Below are positions 7,984 to 16,616 of a stretch of 64,000 nucleotides of DNA, in pieces. The DNA lies in assembly GCF_004114975.1 (NCBI RefSeq), contig NZ_CP030051.1, positions 3,100,001 through 3,164,000 on the forward strand, written 5' to 3'. Source of the DNA: Bradyrhizobium guangdongense (GTDB lineage Bacteria > Pseudomonadota > Alphaproteobacteria > Rhizobiales > Xanthobacteraceae). The notes under the pieces were generated by a model. That model was not told the origin of the DNA. It ran no database searches and worked only from the letters and a program-made list of their open reading frames with translations. A program made the translations under genes and the position numbers. Every line of letters begins with the position of its first letter. Within the stretch, counting starts at the first letter, position 1.

Positions 7984-9423
7984 TCATCGGTCGGCCGGCA
8001 CAAAATGGTCGCGGGCGGTCGCCGTCTGTCCGCTCGCAACATCGGTCGACCCGATCTCGACATTCACGGTCGACTTCGGCAACTGCGCCGGAGGAACCTG
8101 CACCGACATCCTGATCTCGCGGGTCTGGTCCTGACCGACCTCGACGATCAGCCTGCCGTCCGGCTGGCGCTCGATGCCGGCGATGCGCGCAGTCGCTCCC
8201 GGCAGACCCGAGACCTCGATTGCGAACGATCGCGCCATGCCCTTGTTGAGGAGGCGAACGGTATAGTCGTTGCGCACCCCGCCGTCGGCGAGCTGCACGA
8301 ACAGCGGATTGCGCTCGTGCAGGACATTGATGCTCATCGTACTGCGTGTCGCAAGGGCATAAAGCATGATGGTCCCGACGAGGGCGATGGCGGCAGCATA
8401 GATCAGCGTGCGCGGGCGGATCACGCGATAGATCGGCGCCTTGCCCTCGCGGCGGCGCTGCATGTTGATGTCGGTGTCGTAGCCGATCAGGCCGCCAGGC
8501 CGGCCGATCTCGCCCATCACGTTGTTGCAGGCATCGATGCAAAGGCCGCATTGGATGCAGCCGAGCTGGATGCCATGGCGGATGTCGACGCCGGTCGGGC
8601 AGACATTGATGCACTGATGGCAGTCGACGCAGTCACCGGCGACATCGCCATGGGCACGGGCGGCCTCCGCCTTCTTCACCGACATGCGCGGCTCGCCGCG
8701 GTCCCGGCGATAGGTGACGTTGAGCGCCCACTCGTCGGTCAGTGCCGCCTGGATGCGCGGCCAGGGGCACATGTAGATGCAGGTCTGCTCGCGGGCGTGC
8801 CCGGCGAAAAGGTAAGTCGTGGCGGTAAGGATGCCGATCCAGAGATAGGCGATGAAGGGGGCCTGGAAAGTCGCCAGTTCTTTCACCAGGGTCGGTGCGT
8901 CATCGAAATAGAGCACCCAGGCGCCACCGGTCCACCACGCGATCATGATCCAGAGGAAGTGCTTGGTTGCGACTTTCCGGATGTGATCGAAGCTCCAGTA
9001 ACGCTTGTCGCCCTGCATGCGCTCGCGCCGGTCGCCTTCGACCCAGCGCTCGACCGCGTAGAACAGGTCGGTCCACACCGTCTGTGGGCACAAATAGCCA
9101 CACCACAGCCGCCCCGCCACCGCGTTCATCAGGAACAGCGTCATCGCAGCGATGATCAGCAGGCCGGTGAAGTAATAGACCTCCTGCGGCCACAGCTCGA
9201 TGAAGAAGAAATAGAAGCGGCGATGCGGCAGGTCGATCAGCACCGCCTGGTAGGGCAGGCCGGGCCCGCGATTCCAGCGCACGAACGGCAACAGGTAGTA
9301 AATCCCGAGCGTGACGCAGAGGATCGCCCATTTGATGCGGCGGAACGTGCCGTGCACCGACTGTGGATAGACCTTCTTGCGCTTCTCGTAGAGAGGCCCT
9401 TCGATGAAGGTGTCGTCGGTCAT
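7984..9423 (-). CDS. ccoG: CcoG/FixG, ferredoxin-like cytochrome oxidase assembly protein
   Basis: 479 residues. N-terminal membrane helices with GYLCPQTVWTD, then CIYMCPWPRIQ, and a 2x[4Fe-4S] ferredoxin domain with CVDCHQCINVCPTGVDIRHG and GCIQCGLCIDACN. Two further helices and a C-terminal Ig-like domain (about 355-475) follow. CcoG reduces Cu(II) to Cu(I) for CuB of cbb3 oxidases and normally sits in ccoGHIS/fixGHIS. Here it has no ccoH, ccoI or ccoS neighbour. Instead it is fourth in a sulfide:quinone oxidoreductase operon, 37 bp after the DUF2892 gene. All cysteine motifs are intact. It is probably a second copy serving the sulfide response. Confidence 0.93.
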   Translation of the reverse strand: MTDDTFIEGPLYEKRKKVYPQSVHGTFRRIKWAILCVTLGIYYLLPFVRWNRGPGLPYQAVLIDLPHRRFYFFFIELWPQEVYYFTGLLIIAAMTLFLMNAVAGRLWCGYLCPQTVWTDLFYAVERWVEGDRRERMQGDKRYWSFDHIRKVATKHFLWIMIAWWTGGAWVLYFDDAPTLVKELATFQAPFIAYLWIGILTATTYLFAGHAREQTCIYMCPWPRIQAALTDEWALNVTYRRDRGEPRMSVKKAEAARAHGDVAGDCVDCHQCINVCPTGVDIRHGIQLGCIQCGLCIDACNNVMGEIGRPGGLIGYDTDINMQRRREGKAPIYRVIRPRTLIYAAAIALVGTIMLYALATRSTMSINVLHERNPLFVQLADGGVRNDYTVRLLNKGMARSFAIEVSGLPGATARIAGIERQPDGRLIVEVGQDQTREIRMSVQVPPAQLPKSTVNVEIGSTDVASGQTATARDHFVPADR

Positions 9424-9460
9424 GGCAAATTCCCCCGCATCACAATCTACGCCGGCGCGT

Positions 9461-9664
9461 TCACGAGAACGCGCAGCCGCTGTTCAGGCCCAGCTTCTTG
9501 AACACGATCGCCGCGGGGCAGAAGCCCGTAAACGAGGCCTGCAACATGTTCAGCCCGGCAAAGGCCGTCAGCAGGTACCAGTACTCATTGACGTATGTGC
9601 CCAGCGCAAGTCCGAGCAGGACGACGAATCCTGCGAAGGCGAGAACGGCTTTATCGACATTCAT
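9461..9664 (-). CDS. DUF2892 (YgaP-type) inner membrane protein
   Basis: 67 residues: MNVDK, a first helix, a short NEYWYLL loop, then a second helix with GLNMLQASFTGFCPA. This is the DUF2892 two-helix domain that in YgaP is fused to a rhodanese. Its Cys in TGFCPA and the C-terminal Cys are typical. The gene begins 12 bp after the thioredoxin stop. DUF2892 proteins commonly accompany persulfide-handling enzymes, which agrees with the BigR-type control seen here. Confidence 0.88.
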   Translation of the reverse strand: MNVDKAVLAFAGFVVLLGLALGTYVNEYWYLLTAFAGLNMLQASFTGFCPAAIVFKKLGLNSGCAFS

Positions 9665-9676
9665 GGTATGCTCCTC

Positions 9677-10132
9677 TTAGGTGTGATCACGTGAACGGGT
9701 CAGACTGGCCTCGGTCCAGGCCACGATGCTGCGTGCGTCCATCGCGCCGGCCTGGCGGGCAATCTCGCGCCCGCCGCGCATCAGCAGCAGCGTCGGGATG
9801 CCGCTGATGTTGAAGCGTGACGAGATTGCAGGCGCGTTGTCCGAATTGAGTTTCAGCAGCCGGACCTTCGGCTCCAGCTGTTGTGCGGCGCGCTCGAACA
9901 TCGGCGCCATGGCGCGGCACGGGCCGCACCAGGGCGCCCAGACATCCACCAGCACGGGAATATCGTTGTTGGCGACATGGCGGCTGAACGCTTCTTCGTT
10001 CACCTCGATCGGATGACCGGTGAACATCGGCTGGTGACAGGCGCCGCAGCGCGCGCCCTCAGGCGCGCGTTCGACTGGCAGGCGATTGATGCGCCCGCAA
10101 CTGCCACAGACGATCTGGCGTGGCGTGCTCAT
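9677..10132 (-). CDS. thioredoxin 2-like protein (TrxC type) with N-terminal zinc ribbon
   Basis: 151 residues. An N-terminal zinc-binding segment with two CxxC pairs (Cys9/Cys12, Cys29/Cys32) precedes a thioredoxin domain with the active site WCGPC (68-72) and cis-Pro loop SGIPTLLL. This is the TrxC/Trx2 layout; cytoplasmic. The start codon overlaps the stop of the upstream sqr gene (ATGA), so translation is coupled. A likely role is reducing protein persulfides or polysulfides formed by the sulfide oxidase. The trxC symbol is plausible but unproven. Confidence 0.93.
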   Translation of the reverse strand: MSTPRQIVCGSCGRINRLPVERAPEGARCGACHQPMFTGHPIEVNEEAFSRHVANNDIPVLVDVWAPWCGPCRAMAPMFERAAQQLEPKVRLLKLNSDNAPAISSRFNISGIPTLLLMRGGREIARQAGAMDARSIVAWTEASLTRSRDHT

Positions 10133-11415
10133 GTGCCGGTTCGAACCTCCTTGATCTTGGCGATATTCAGCTTGTCGAGAACGAAGCGCTCGTAGAACGG
10201 CTCGCTCTCGCCGCGCCGCATCTTGCGCAGGAAGTATTTCTCGAAAGCGACCTTGGCGAAGTGCACCCACTCGCCCTTGGACGACCAGTTCACGTTGCGC
10301 GGCGGGATCTGCGGCTGCGCGAGGAAGGCGACGCCGTTATCGCCGAAATCGGCGAGGCAGATCGCATTCCAGGTCGGTTGTGCCGTCGGCGCCTTGCCGC
10401 GGAGCAGGGCGCCGATGTTGATCGCGGTCGCCGTCACCATGGATTCGATCATGAAGCCGGTCTTGGGAACACCGACCGGCACCGGTGTCGCGCCGACCGG
10501 CGCGATCGCGACGCAGACACCGACCGCGAAGATGTTGGGGAAGGTGGGGTTCTGCTGATGCTTGTCGACGACCACGAAGCCGCGCGGATTCGTCAGTTTC
10601 TCGATGCCCCGCACCGCCTCGACGCCGCGAAACGCGGGCAACATCATCGAATAGGCGAAGGGCAGCTCGTGGGCCTTGTGAGACGTGCCGTTGTCGGCGA
10701 ACTCCTCCACCGACATCATGCCGGGGGCGACCTTGTCGACGCGGGCGTTGGTGATCCACTTGATGTGCTTCTCGCGCATCTCGCTTTCGAGAAGGCCTTT
10801 GGTGTCGCCGACGCCATCGAGCCCGAGATGGCCGATATACGGCTCCGAGGTGACGAAGGTCATGGGGACCCGGTCGCGCAGCTTCCGGCGGCGCAGCTCG
10901 GTTTCCAGAATGAAGAGAAATTCGTAGGCCGGGCCGAAGCAGGAGGCGCCTTGAACGGCTCCGATTACGACCGGACCGGGATTGGCCGCGAGCTTCTCGA
11001 AGGCTTCACGGGCATGCGCGGCATGGTCGACGTGGCAGATCGACTGGGTGTGGCCCTGCGGCCCGAGACCCGGAATTTCGTCGAACGCCAGCTCGGGGCC
11101 GGTGGCGACGACCAGATAATCATAGTCGATCGACGTGCCGTCGCCGAGTTCGACACGGTTCTCGGTCGGGTGGACACGCTTTGCGCCCTGTGTCAGCAGC
11201 CGCACGCCCTTGCGCTTCATGACATCGGCGAGATCGATCTCGATCTCTTCGCGCTTGCGCCAGCCGACCGCGACCCAGGGGTTCGAGGGCACGAAATGAT
11301 AGACGGCGCCTTGCGAGATGACGCTGAGACGATCGTCCTTTCTCAATTGGGGCAGCAATTCATAGGCCATCAGCGTTCCGCTCAGGCCTGCTCCGATTAC
11401 AACGACTTCCGCCAT
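10129..11415 (-). CDS. sqr: sulfide:quinone oxidoreductase (type I-like)
   Basis: 428 residues from the ATG at 11415, which has GGAGG upstream. N-terminal FAD-binding Rossmann motif VVVIGAGLSGTLMAYEL. The three cysteines that carry out sulfide oxidation in the Rhodobacter enzyme (127, 159, 353) are present here at the same residue numbers: Cys127 (ICHVDH), Cys159 (GASCFGPAYEF) and Cys353 (NAICLADF). The family block TPVPVGVPKTGFMIE is complete. The enzyme oxidises H2S to sulfane sulfur and passes electrons to the membrane quinone pool. It is the first gene of a five-gene operon under the BigR-type repressor encoded divergently. A longer reading from 11532 would run through the promoter and is not supported. 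Confidence 0.95.
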   Translation of the reverse strand: MAEVVVIGAGLSGTLMAYELLPQLRKDDRLSVISQGAVYHFVPSNPWVAVGWRKREEIEIDLADVMKRKGVRLLTQGAKRVHPTENRVELGDGTSIDYDYLVVATGPELAFDEIPGLGPQGHTQSICHVDHAAHAREAFEKLAANPGPVVIGAVQGASCFGPAYEFLFILETELRRRKLRDRVPMTFVTSEPYIGHLGLDGVGDTKGLLESEMREKHIKWITNARVDKVAPGMMSVEEFADNGTSHKAHELPFAYSMMLPAFRGVEAVRGIEKLTNPRGFVVVDKHQQNPTFPNIFAVGVCVAIAPVGATPVPVGVPKTGFMIESMVTATAINIGALLRGKAPTAQPTWNAICLADFGDNGVAFLAQPQIPPRNVNWSSKGEWVHFAKVAFEKYFLRKMRRGESEPFYERFVLDKLNIAKIKEVRTGT

Positions 11416-11473
11416 GGGTACCTCCGTTGGACCGATCTGCTCCGCCGGTTCAGTTCCGGCTGTCGTGCAGTGC

Positions 11474-11507
11474 TTGACTATATATTCGTAATTTCGTATA
11501 TACGCAA
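11474..11507. promoter_or_regulatory. face-to-face divergent promoters with repressor-site candidate
   Basis: Plus strand: TTGACT (11474-11479), 17 bp, TATATA (11497-11502), toward the ArsR gene. Minus strand: TTGCGT (11507-11502), 17 bp, TATATA (11484-11479), toward sqr. The two promoters overlap almost fully. Between the two TATATA boxes lies a direct repeat, ATTCGTA/ATTTCGTA (11484-11498). AT-rich operators of this kind fit BigR-type repressors, so one bound repressor could shut both directions. Confidence 0.75.
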
Positions 11508-11509
11508 GT

Positions 11510-11836
11510 ATGAAGATGAACATTGAAGTCATGGAGCGGGCGGCGGATCAGGCGAGCGAGCTGCTGAAGGCTCTCGCGAACCGGCACCGGCTGCTGATCA
11601 TCTGTCAGTTGATTGACGGCGAGCGATCCGTCGGCGAACTCGCCGAGTTTCTCGACCTGCGGGACTCCACCGTTTCGCAGCATCTTGCGCTCCTTCGCAA
11701 AGATGGCCTGGTGTCCGCCCGACGCGAGGCGCAGACTATCTTCTATTCGATCGCCAGCGAGCCGGCGCGCGAAGTGCTGAAGACGCTCTATCAGGCATTT
11801 TGTGCGCCGAAGTCCGCCAAGGCCAAATCAAACTAG
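11510..11836 (+). CDS. BigR/SqrR-type ArsR family sulfide-responsive repressor
   Basis: Up to 108 residues; winged helix-turn-helix of the ArsR family (ELLKALANRHRLLIICQL, then LRDSTVSQHLALLRKDGLV). The two cysteines that form a disulfide or persulfide bridge in BigR/SqrR sensors are present: Cys32 in IICQL and Cys98 in LYQAFC. The metal-site motif ELCVCDL of classical ArsR proteins is absent (here RSVGELAEFL). It is divergent from the sqr operon. The first ATG (11510) would be leaderless given the promoter at 11474-11502; ATGs at 11516 and 11531 are alternatives. Confidence 0.92.
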   Translation: MKMNIEVMERAADQASELLKALANRHRLLIICQLIDGERSVGELAEFLDLRDSTVSQHLALLRKDGLVSARREAQTIFYSIASEPAREVLKTLYQAFCAPKSAKAKSN

Positions 11837-11930
11837 GAGAGGTCGGGAAAGGGCGCCTTGAGCAGGATCAACGCGCCCCACCCCGATGCAGATGAAATGA
11901 CCCACGCAGCGGCGTGGTGATGCGTTGATC

Positions 11931-12953
11931 ATGACACGGAATTGTTCCATGCGATGTATGGCAAGGTATTTGGGCTTGCTGGCCGCCTTCGCGGCCCTCG
12001 GCCTGTCCGGGACACCGGCGACGGCGGCCGAAACACTCGTCGTGACGCGGCAATCGATCGCCGACGAAAAAGCCGTATTCGCCACCGTCGAAAGCATCAG
12101 CGTGGTGCCGGCGCGCGGGCGCATCGGCGGCACGGTGGCCCAGCTCAACGTCAGGGAAGGGGACCGCGTTGCCGCGGGCCAGGCGATCGCGACCATCGGC
12201 GACGAAAAACTCGTGCTGCAGATGAAATCGCTCGACGCGCAGATCGAGGCGCTGCAGGCACAGGCGAACCAGGCGCAGCTCGACTTCACCCGGACCGAAG
12301 GGCTGGTCGAGCGCGGTATCCTGCCGCGGATCAAGCTCGACGAGCAGCGCACCGCACTGAACGTCGCCGAAAACGGCTTGCGGGCCAAAACGGCAGAACG
12401 CGCTGTCATCAACGAGCAGCTCAATCAGGGGCAGGTGCTGGCGCCTGCGGATGGTCGCGTGCTGAAGAGGCTCATCACCGTTGGCTCGGTGGTGCTCGCG
12501 GGCGATCCCATCGTCACGGTCGCCCAGCAGAATTTCAAACTGCGGCTTCGCGTGCCGGAGCGGCATGCGCGCTTCCTCAAGGCGGGAGACAAGATTCGCA
12601 TCGACGGCGCGGAGTTCGTCGGCGAAGCCGCCAAGTCGGGCGTCATCGACCTCGTCTATCCCCAGATCGAAGAGGGGCGCGTCATTGCGGATGCGACCGT
12701 CGAAGGCCTCGGTGAGTACTACGTCGGTGACCGCTTGCGGGTCTGGATCTCCGGCGGCACGCGGTCGGCCTTCATTGTCCCGTCGAGCTACGTGACGAGC
12801 CGGTTCGGCATCGATTACGTTCGGCTTCAGAAAGACACCGGAGCGATCGATGTGCCGGTGCAGCGCGGCCGCGAGTTGCCGACCCCGACGCTTCCCGACG
12901 GTCTCGAGATCCTGTCCGGCATTTCAGCCGGCGACCAATTGGTGCGGCCGTGA
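11931..12953 (+). CDS. RND efflux periplasmic adaptor (HlyD/membrane fusion protein)
   Basis: About 340 residues. A signal peptide (MARYLGLLAAFAALG, cleavage after ATAAE region) is followed by a lipoyl/barrel-sandwich half (GTVAQLNVREGDRVAAGQ), an alpha-hairpin (about 85-145), the second lipoyl half (GQVLAPADGRVLKRLI) and a beta-barrel domain. The layout is that of AcrA/HlyD adaptors. The stop overlaps the start of the pump gene (GTGA). The start is ambiguous among ATGs at 11931, 11949 and 11958; only the signal-peptide length changes. It lies 95 bp behind the sulfide repressor, so it may be read with it. Confidence 0.9.
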   Translation: MTRNCSMRCMARYLGLLAAFAALGLSGTPATAAETLVVTRQSIADEKAVFATVESISVVPARGRIGGTVAQLNVREGDRVAAGQAIATIGDEKLVLQMKSLDAQIEALQAQANQAQLDFTRTEGLVERGILPRIKLDEQRTALNVAENGLRAKTAERAVINEQLNQGQVLAPADGRVLKRLITVGSVVLAGDPIVTVAQQNFKLRLRVPERHARFLKAGDKIRIDGAEFVGEAAKSGVIDLVYPQIEEGRVIADATVEGLGEYYVGDRLRVWISGGTRSAFIVPSSYVTSRFGIDYVRLQKDTGAIDVPVQRGRELPTPTLPDGLEILSGISAGDQLVRP

Positions 12954-15900
12954 ATCTCGGGCTGTCGGGTCGGTTGACCAGGTCGACCATCGCATCTCCG
13001 CTGACGCCGCTGTTCCTGCTTGCGGCGCTCGTCGTCGGGCTGATCGCCGTGGTGGTGATCCCGCGCGAGGAGGAGCCGCAGATCAGCGTTCCCATGGTGG
13101 ACATCCGGGTCAATGCCGACGGCCTGCGCGGGCCGGACGCCGTGGAGCTGGTGAGCAAGCCGCTGGAATCGATCGTCAAGGGCATCGACGGCGTCGAGCA
13201 CGTCTACAGCCAGACCGAGGACGACCGCGTGATGGTGACCGCGCGCTTCCTGGTCGGCACCAAGTTCGAGGACGCGATCCTTCGGGTGCACGAGAAGATC
13301 CGCGCCAATCTCGATCGCATTCCCGTCGGCATCCCCGAGCCACTGATCGTCGGCCGGGGCATCAATGACGTCGCGGTGACGGTGCTGACGCTCTCGCCGA
13401 AGCCCGAAGCGGCCAGCCGCTGGACCGAAAAGGATCTGTACGAGCTCGCCGACAAACTGCGCGCCGAGCTGATGAAGGTGGACGATATCGGCCTAACCTA
13501 CGTTTCGGGCGGCGCGCCGCAGCAGATCCGGGTCGAGCCCGATCCTGAGAAGCTGTCGCTGTTCGGCGTCACGCTGCAGCAGCTCGTGGCCAAGGTGAAG
13601 GATGCCAACCGCTCGTTCCTGGCGGGACAGGTGCGCGATGCCGGCCTGGTGCGGAACGTCGCGGCCGGCCAGACGCTATCGGGTATCCCGGATATCGGAT
13701 TGCTGCTCATCACGAGTCGCGACGGCCGCCCGGTCTACGTCAAGGACGTCGCCTCCGTCGTCGTCGGGCCGAGCACCATCGAGCATCGGGTCTGGACGGA
13801 TTCCCACGACGCGGGGGGGCAGTGGGCCCGCACGCCCGCAGTCAGCCTGGCCCTGGCCAAACGCGCCGGTGCCAATGCGGTTGTCGTATCGGAAAACATT
13901 GCCAAACGCCTCGATGGCCTGAAGTCTCGCCTCATCCCCGACGACGTCCAGGTGACGGTGACGCGCGACTACGGCGAGACGGCCAACGAGAAGGCCAACG
14001 AGCTGTTGTTTCACCTCGGGCTCGCGACAATCTCGATTGTGGTCCTAATTGCGATCGCGATCGGCTGGCGCGAGGCACTTGTGACTTTCGTCGTGATCCC
14101 CACGACGATCCTGCTGACGATGTTCGCCGCCAACCTGATGGGCTACACCATCAACCGGGTCAGTTTATTCGCGCTGATCTTTTCTATCGGCATTCTCGTC
14201 GACGACGCCATCGTAGTGGTCGAGAACATCGCGCGGCATTGGGGCATGCGCGACGGCCGGCCGCGCGTGCAGGCGACCATCGAGGCCGTGGCGGAAGTCG
14301 GCAACCCCACCATCGTCGCGACCTTGACGGTGGTCGCCGCGCTGTTGCCAATGCTGTTCGTGTCGGGCCTGATGGGCCCCTATATGGCGCCGATTCCAGC
14401 CAATGCGTCGGCAGCCATGCTGTTCTCGTTCTTCGTCGCGATGGTGGTGGCTCCGTGGCTGATGCTCAAGCTCGCGCCGAGAGGCGATAACGCCGCGGCC
14501 CATGCGGCGCACGATGAGGGCCGGCTCGGCAGGATCTACCGGCGCTTCGCCACGCCGATCGTGCGGAGCAAGCGTTCGGCCTGGATATTCCTGCTCGGCG
14601 TCGGTGTTGCGACGCTGCTGTCGATGACGCTGTTTGCGACCAAGTCGGTGACGGTGAAGCTTTTGCCGTTCGACAACAAGTCCGAGATCGCGGTGGTTAT
14701 CGATCTGCCGGAAGGGGCGAGCCTGGAAGCGACCGAGCGCGTGCTGTTCGGCGCGGCCGAGCTTGCGCGACAAGTGCCGGAGGTCACCTCGCTGCAATCC
14801 TACGCTGGCACACCGGCGCCCTTCAATTTCAACGGCCTGGTGCGGCACTATTATTTGCGCGAGCGCCCCGAACTCGGTGAGGTCCAGGTCAATCTGGCGC
14901 CGCGCGGGGAACGCAAGCGCGCCAGCCATGAGATCGCGCTCGAGCTGCGGGAGAAGATGAAGGCGCTCGATCCACCCAAGGGCACCAGCATCAAGGTGGT
15001 CGAAGTACCGCCCGGGCCCCCGGTGCTCTCGACCCTGCTTGCCGAGGTTTACGGACCTGATGCGGCCACCCGCCGCGCCGTCACTGCGGAACTGAAGAAG
15101 ATCTTCGCGGAGGTGCCCTTCATTGTCGACATCGATGATTCCATCGGCGAGAAGCGGCCCCGGTTGCGGCTCTCGATCGACCAGGAGCGGCTTGAATTCT
15201 TTGGCGTCGAGCAGCGCGATGTCTACGATACGATCCAGGCGTTGTTCGGCGGCACCTCGATCGGCTATTCGCATCGCGGCGAGGATCGCAATCCGATCGA
15301 GATCGCGGTGCATCTCGGAAAGCGCGATCTGGTCTGGGACGAGGCGCTGGCCTCTACGCCCGTGCCGGCCAATACGTTGCCCGGCAGCAAGACGGTGGTC
15401 GAGCTCGGTCAGGTCGTGAAGGCGACGATGGAAGAGGGCTCGCCCACGATCTTCCGCCGTGACGGCCGCTTTGCCGACATGGTGATGGCCGAGCTCGCCG
15501 GGCGTTTCGAGGCGCCGCTCTACGGCATGCTCGCGGTCGCCGATCGAGTCGATGCCCATGACTGGGGCAAGCTGCCGAAGCCTGCGATCAACCTGCACGG
15601 CCAACCGTCGGACGAGTCCCGCCCCACGCTGCTGTGGGACGGCGAATGGGAAATTACCTGGGTGACCTTCCGTGACATGGGCGCAGCTTTCGGTGCCGCA
15701 ATCCTCGGCATCTACGTCCTGGTGGTCGCCCAATTCCGGAGCTTCCGCCTGCCGCTCGTCATCCTGACGCCGATCCCGCTCACGCTGATCGGCATTCTGA
15801 TCGGGCACTGGCTGTTGAGCGCGCCGTTCACCGCGACCTCGATGATCGGTTTCATTGCGCTCGCCGGAATCATCGTACGTAACTCGATCCTGCTGGTGGA

Positions 15901-16174
15901 CTTCATCCGGCACAGCTCTGGAGACGGTAAGTCGCTTCGCGAGGTGGTGTTGGAGGCTGGGGCGGTTCGCTTCAAGCCGATCCTGCTCACCGCGCTTGCG
16001 GCCATGATCGGCGCCGCGACCATCCTGCTCGATCCGATTTTTCAGGGATTGGCGATTTCGCTTCTGTTCGGGCTTGCCTCGTCGACGCTGCTGACCGTGC
16101 TGGTGATTCCCGCGATCTATATCGCCTTGCGCGCACCGCCCGAGGCGAATTCGACCACAATCAAATCCAGCTAG
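12950..16174 (+). CDS. RND efflux transporter, inner membrane pump
   Basis: 1074 residues, the full length of an AcrB-type transporter. A first membrane helix (FLLAALVVGLIAVVVI) is followed by a large periplasmic porter domain. Helix 4 carries the proton-relay aspartates in SIGILVDDAIVVVENIARH. A second half repeats the pattern, with FIALAGIIVRNSILLVDFI near the end. GTG start, translationally coupled to the adaptor. Works with the adaptor at 11931 to pump small molecules across the envelope; no outer membrane channel gene is nearby. Substrate unknown. Position suggests a link to sulfide stress, but this is not shown. Confidence 0.94.
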   Translation: MNLGLSGRLTRSTIASPLTPLFLLAALVVGLIAVVVIPREEEPQISVPMVDIRVNADGLRGPDAVELVSKPLESIVKGIDGVEHVYSQTEDDRVMVTARFLVGTKFEDAILRVHEKIRANLDRIPVGIPEPLIVGRGINDVAVTVLTLSPKPEAASRWTEKDLYELADKLRAELMKVDDIGLTYVSGGAPQQIRVEPDPEKLSLFGVTLQQLVAKVKDANRSFLAGQVRDAGLVRNVAAGQTLSGIPDIGLLLITSRDGRPVYVKDVASVVVGPSTIEHRVWTDSHDAGGQWARTPAVSLALAKRAGANAVVVSENIAKRLDGLKSRLIPDDVQVTVTRDYGETANEKANELLFHLGLATISIVVLIAIAIGWREALVTFVVIPTTILLTMFAANLMGYTINRVSLFALIFSIGILVDDAIVVVENIARHWGMRDGRPRVQATIEAVAEVGNPTIVATLTVVAALLPMLFVSGLMGPYMAPIPANASAAMLFSFFVAMVVAPWLMLKLAPRGDNAAAHAAHDEGRLGRIYRRFATPIVRSKRSAWIFLLGVGVATLLSMTLFATKSVTVKLLPFDNKSEIAVVIDLPEGASLEATERVLFGAAELARQVPEVTSLQSYAGTPAPFNFNGLVRHYYLRERPELGEVQVNLAPRGERKRASHEIALELREKMKALDPPKGTSIKVVEVPPGPPVLSTLLAEVYGPDAATRRAVTAELKKIFAEVPFIVDIDDSIGEKRPRLRLSIDQERLEFFGVEQRDVYDTIQALFGGTSIGYSHRGEDRNPIEIAVHLGKRDLVWDEALASTPVPANTLPGSKTVVELGQVVKATMEEGSPTIFRRDGRFADMVMAELAGRFEAPLYGMLAVADRVDAHDWGKLPKPAINLHGQPSDESRPTLLWDGEWEITWVTFRDMGAAFGAAILGIYVLVVAQFRSFRLPLVILTPIPLTLIGILIGHWLLSAPFTATSMIGFIALAGIIVRNSILLVDFIRHSSGDGKSLREVVLEAGAVRFKPILLTALAAMIGAATILLDPIFQGLAISLLFGLASSTLLTVLVIPAIYIALRAPPEANSTTIKSS

Positions 16175-16184
16175 CGAGGGTCCG

Positions 16185-16541
16185 ATGGACAAGAACTATG
16201 TCGACATCACCCGGAATATTTCTGCAAACTTGAGGAAGCTGCGCAACGATATTCCCGACACGATGAAGGGATTTGCCGTGCTCGCCCAGGCGGCCACGCG
16301 TGATGGCGCGCTCGACAAGAAAACCAAGGAGCTGATTGCGCTCGCGCTCGGCGTCGCCGCGCACTGCGACGGCTGTATCGGATTTCACACCGAAGCGCTC
16401 GTCAAGCTCGCTGCGACGCGCGAAGAGGTCGAGGAAGCGCTGGGCATGGCCGTCTATATGGGCGGCGGCCCGTCGCTGATGTATGCCGCGGATGCGATCG
16501 CGGCATATGAGCAGTTCCAGCAGCAGGCGGTTGCCGTCTGA
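16185..16541 (+). CDS. carboxymuconolactone decarboxylase/AhpD-like protein
   Basis: 118 residues with the AhpD-type motif CDGCIGFHTEAL (CxxC plus His), a redox-active pair that in AhpD reduces lipoylated partners in peroxide defence. Starts 11 bp after the RND pump gene with GAGGGTCC upstream, so it is co-transcribed with the pump. The CxxC type points to thiol redox chemistry rather than to aromatic decarboxylation. Confidence 0.9.
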   Translation: MDKNYVDITRNISANLRKLRNDIPDTMKGFAVLAQAATRDGALDKKTKELIALALGVAAHCDGCIGFHTEALVKLAATREEVEEALGMAVYMGGGPSLMYAADAIAAYEQFQQQAVAV

Positions 16542-16567
16542 TCTGATCTGCCGACGAGCCAGGCAAA

Positions 16568-16598
16568 CGGGACCGGACGAATGTTCTCGTCCGGCCCG
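16568..16598. terminator. hairpin terminator between convergent genes
   Basis: Stem CGGG(A)CCGGACGA / TCGTCCGGCCCG with an ATGTTC loop and one bulged base. It lies between the AhpD-like gene and the convergent gene at 16617 and can serve both, though the T-run is weak. Confidence 0.6.
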
Positions 16599-16616
16599 TT
16601 CGTCATGATGCGAGGT

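Noticed and set aside
7984-9423. Assignment of a full fixGHIS/ccoGHIS cluster
   Set aside because: Only ccoG is present; flanking genes are a DUF2892 protein and an unrelated membrane protein.
8005-9501. Long open frame (498 codons) on the plus strand opposite ccoG
   Set aside because: High-GC shadow of ccoG; the protein is low-complexity Asp/Ala/Arg-rich without any family motif, while the minus strand shows perfect ferredoxin motifs.
10120-11526. Open frame of 468 codons opposite sqr
   Set aside because: Antisense shadow; it also runs straight through the divergent promoter region.
14165-16192. Open frame of 675 codons opposite the RND pump
   Set aside because: Arg/His/Gln-rich shadow translation; the pump on the other strand is full length and intact.
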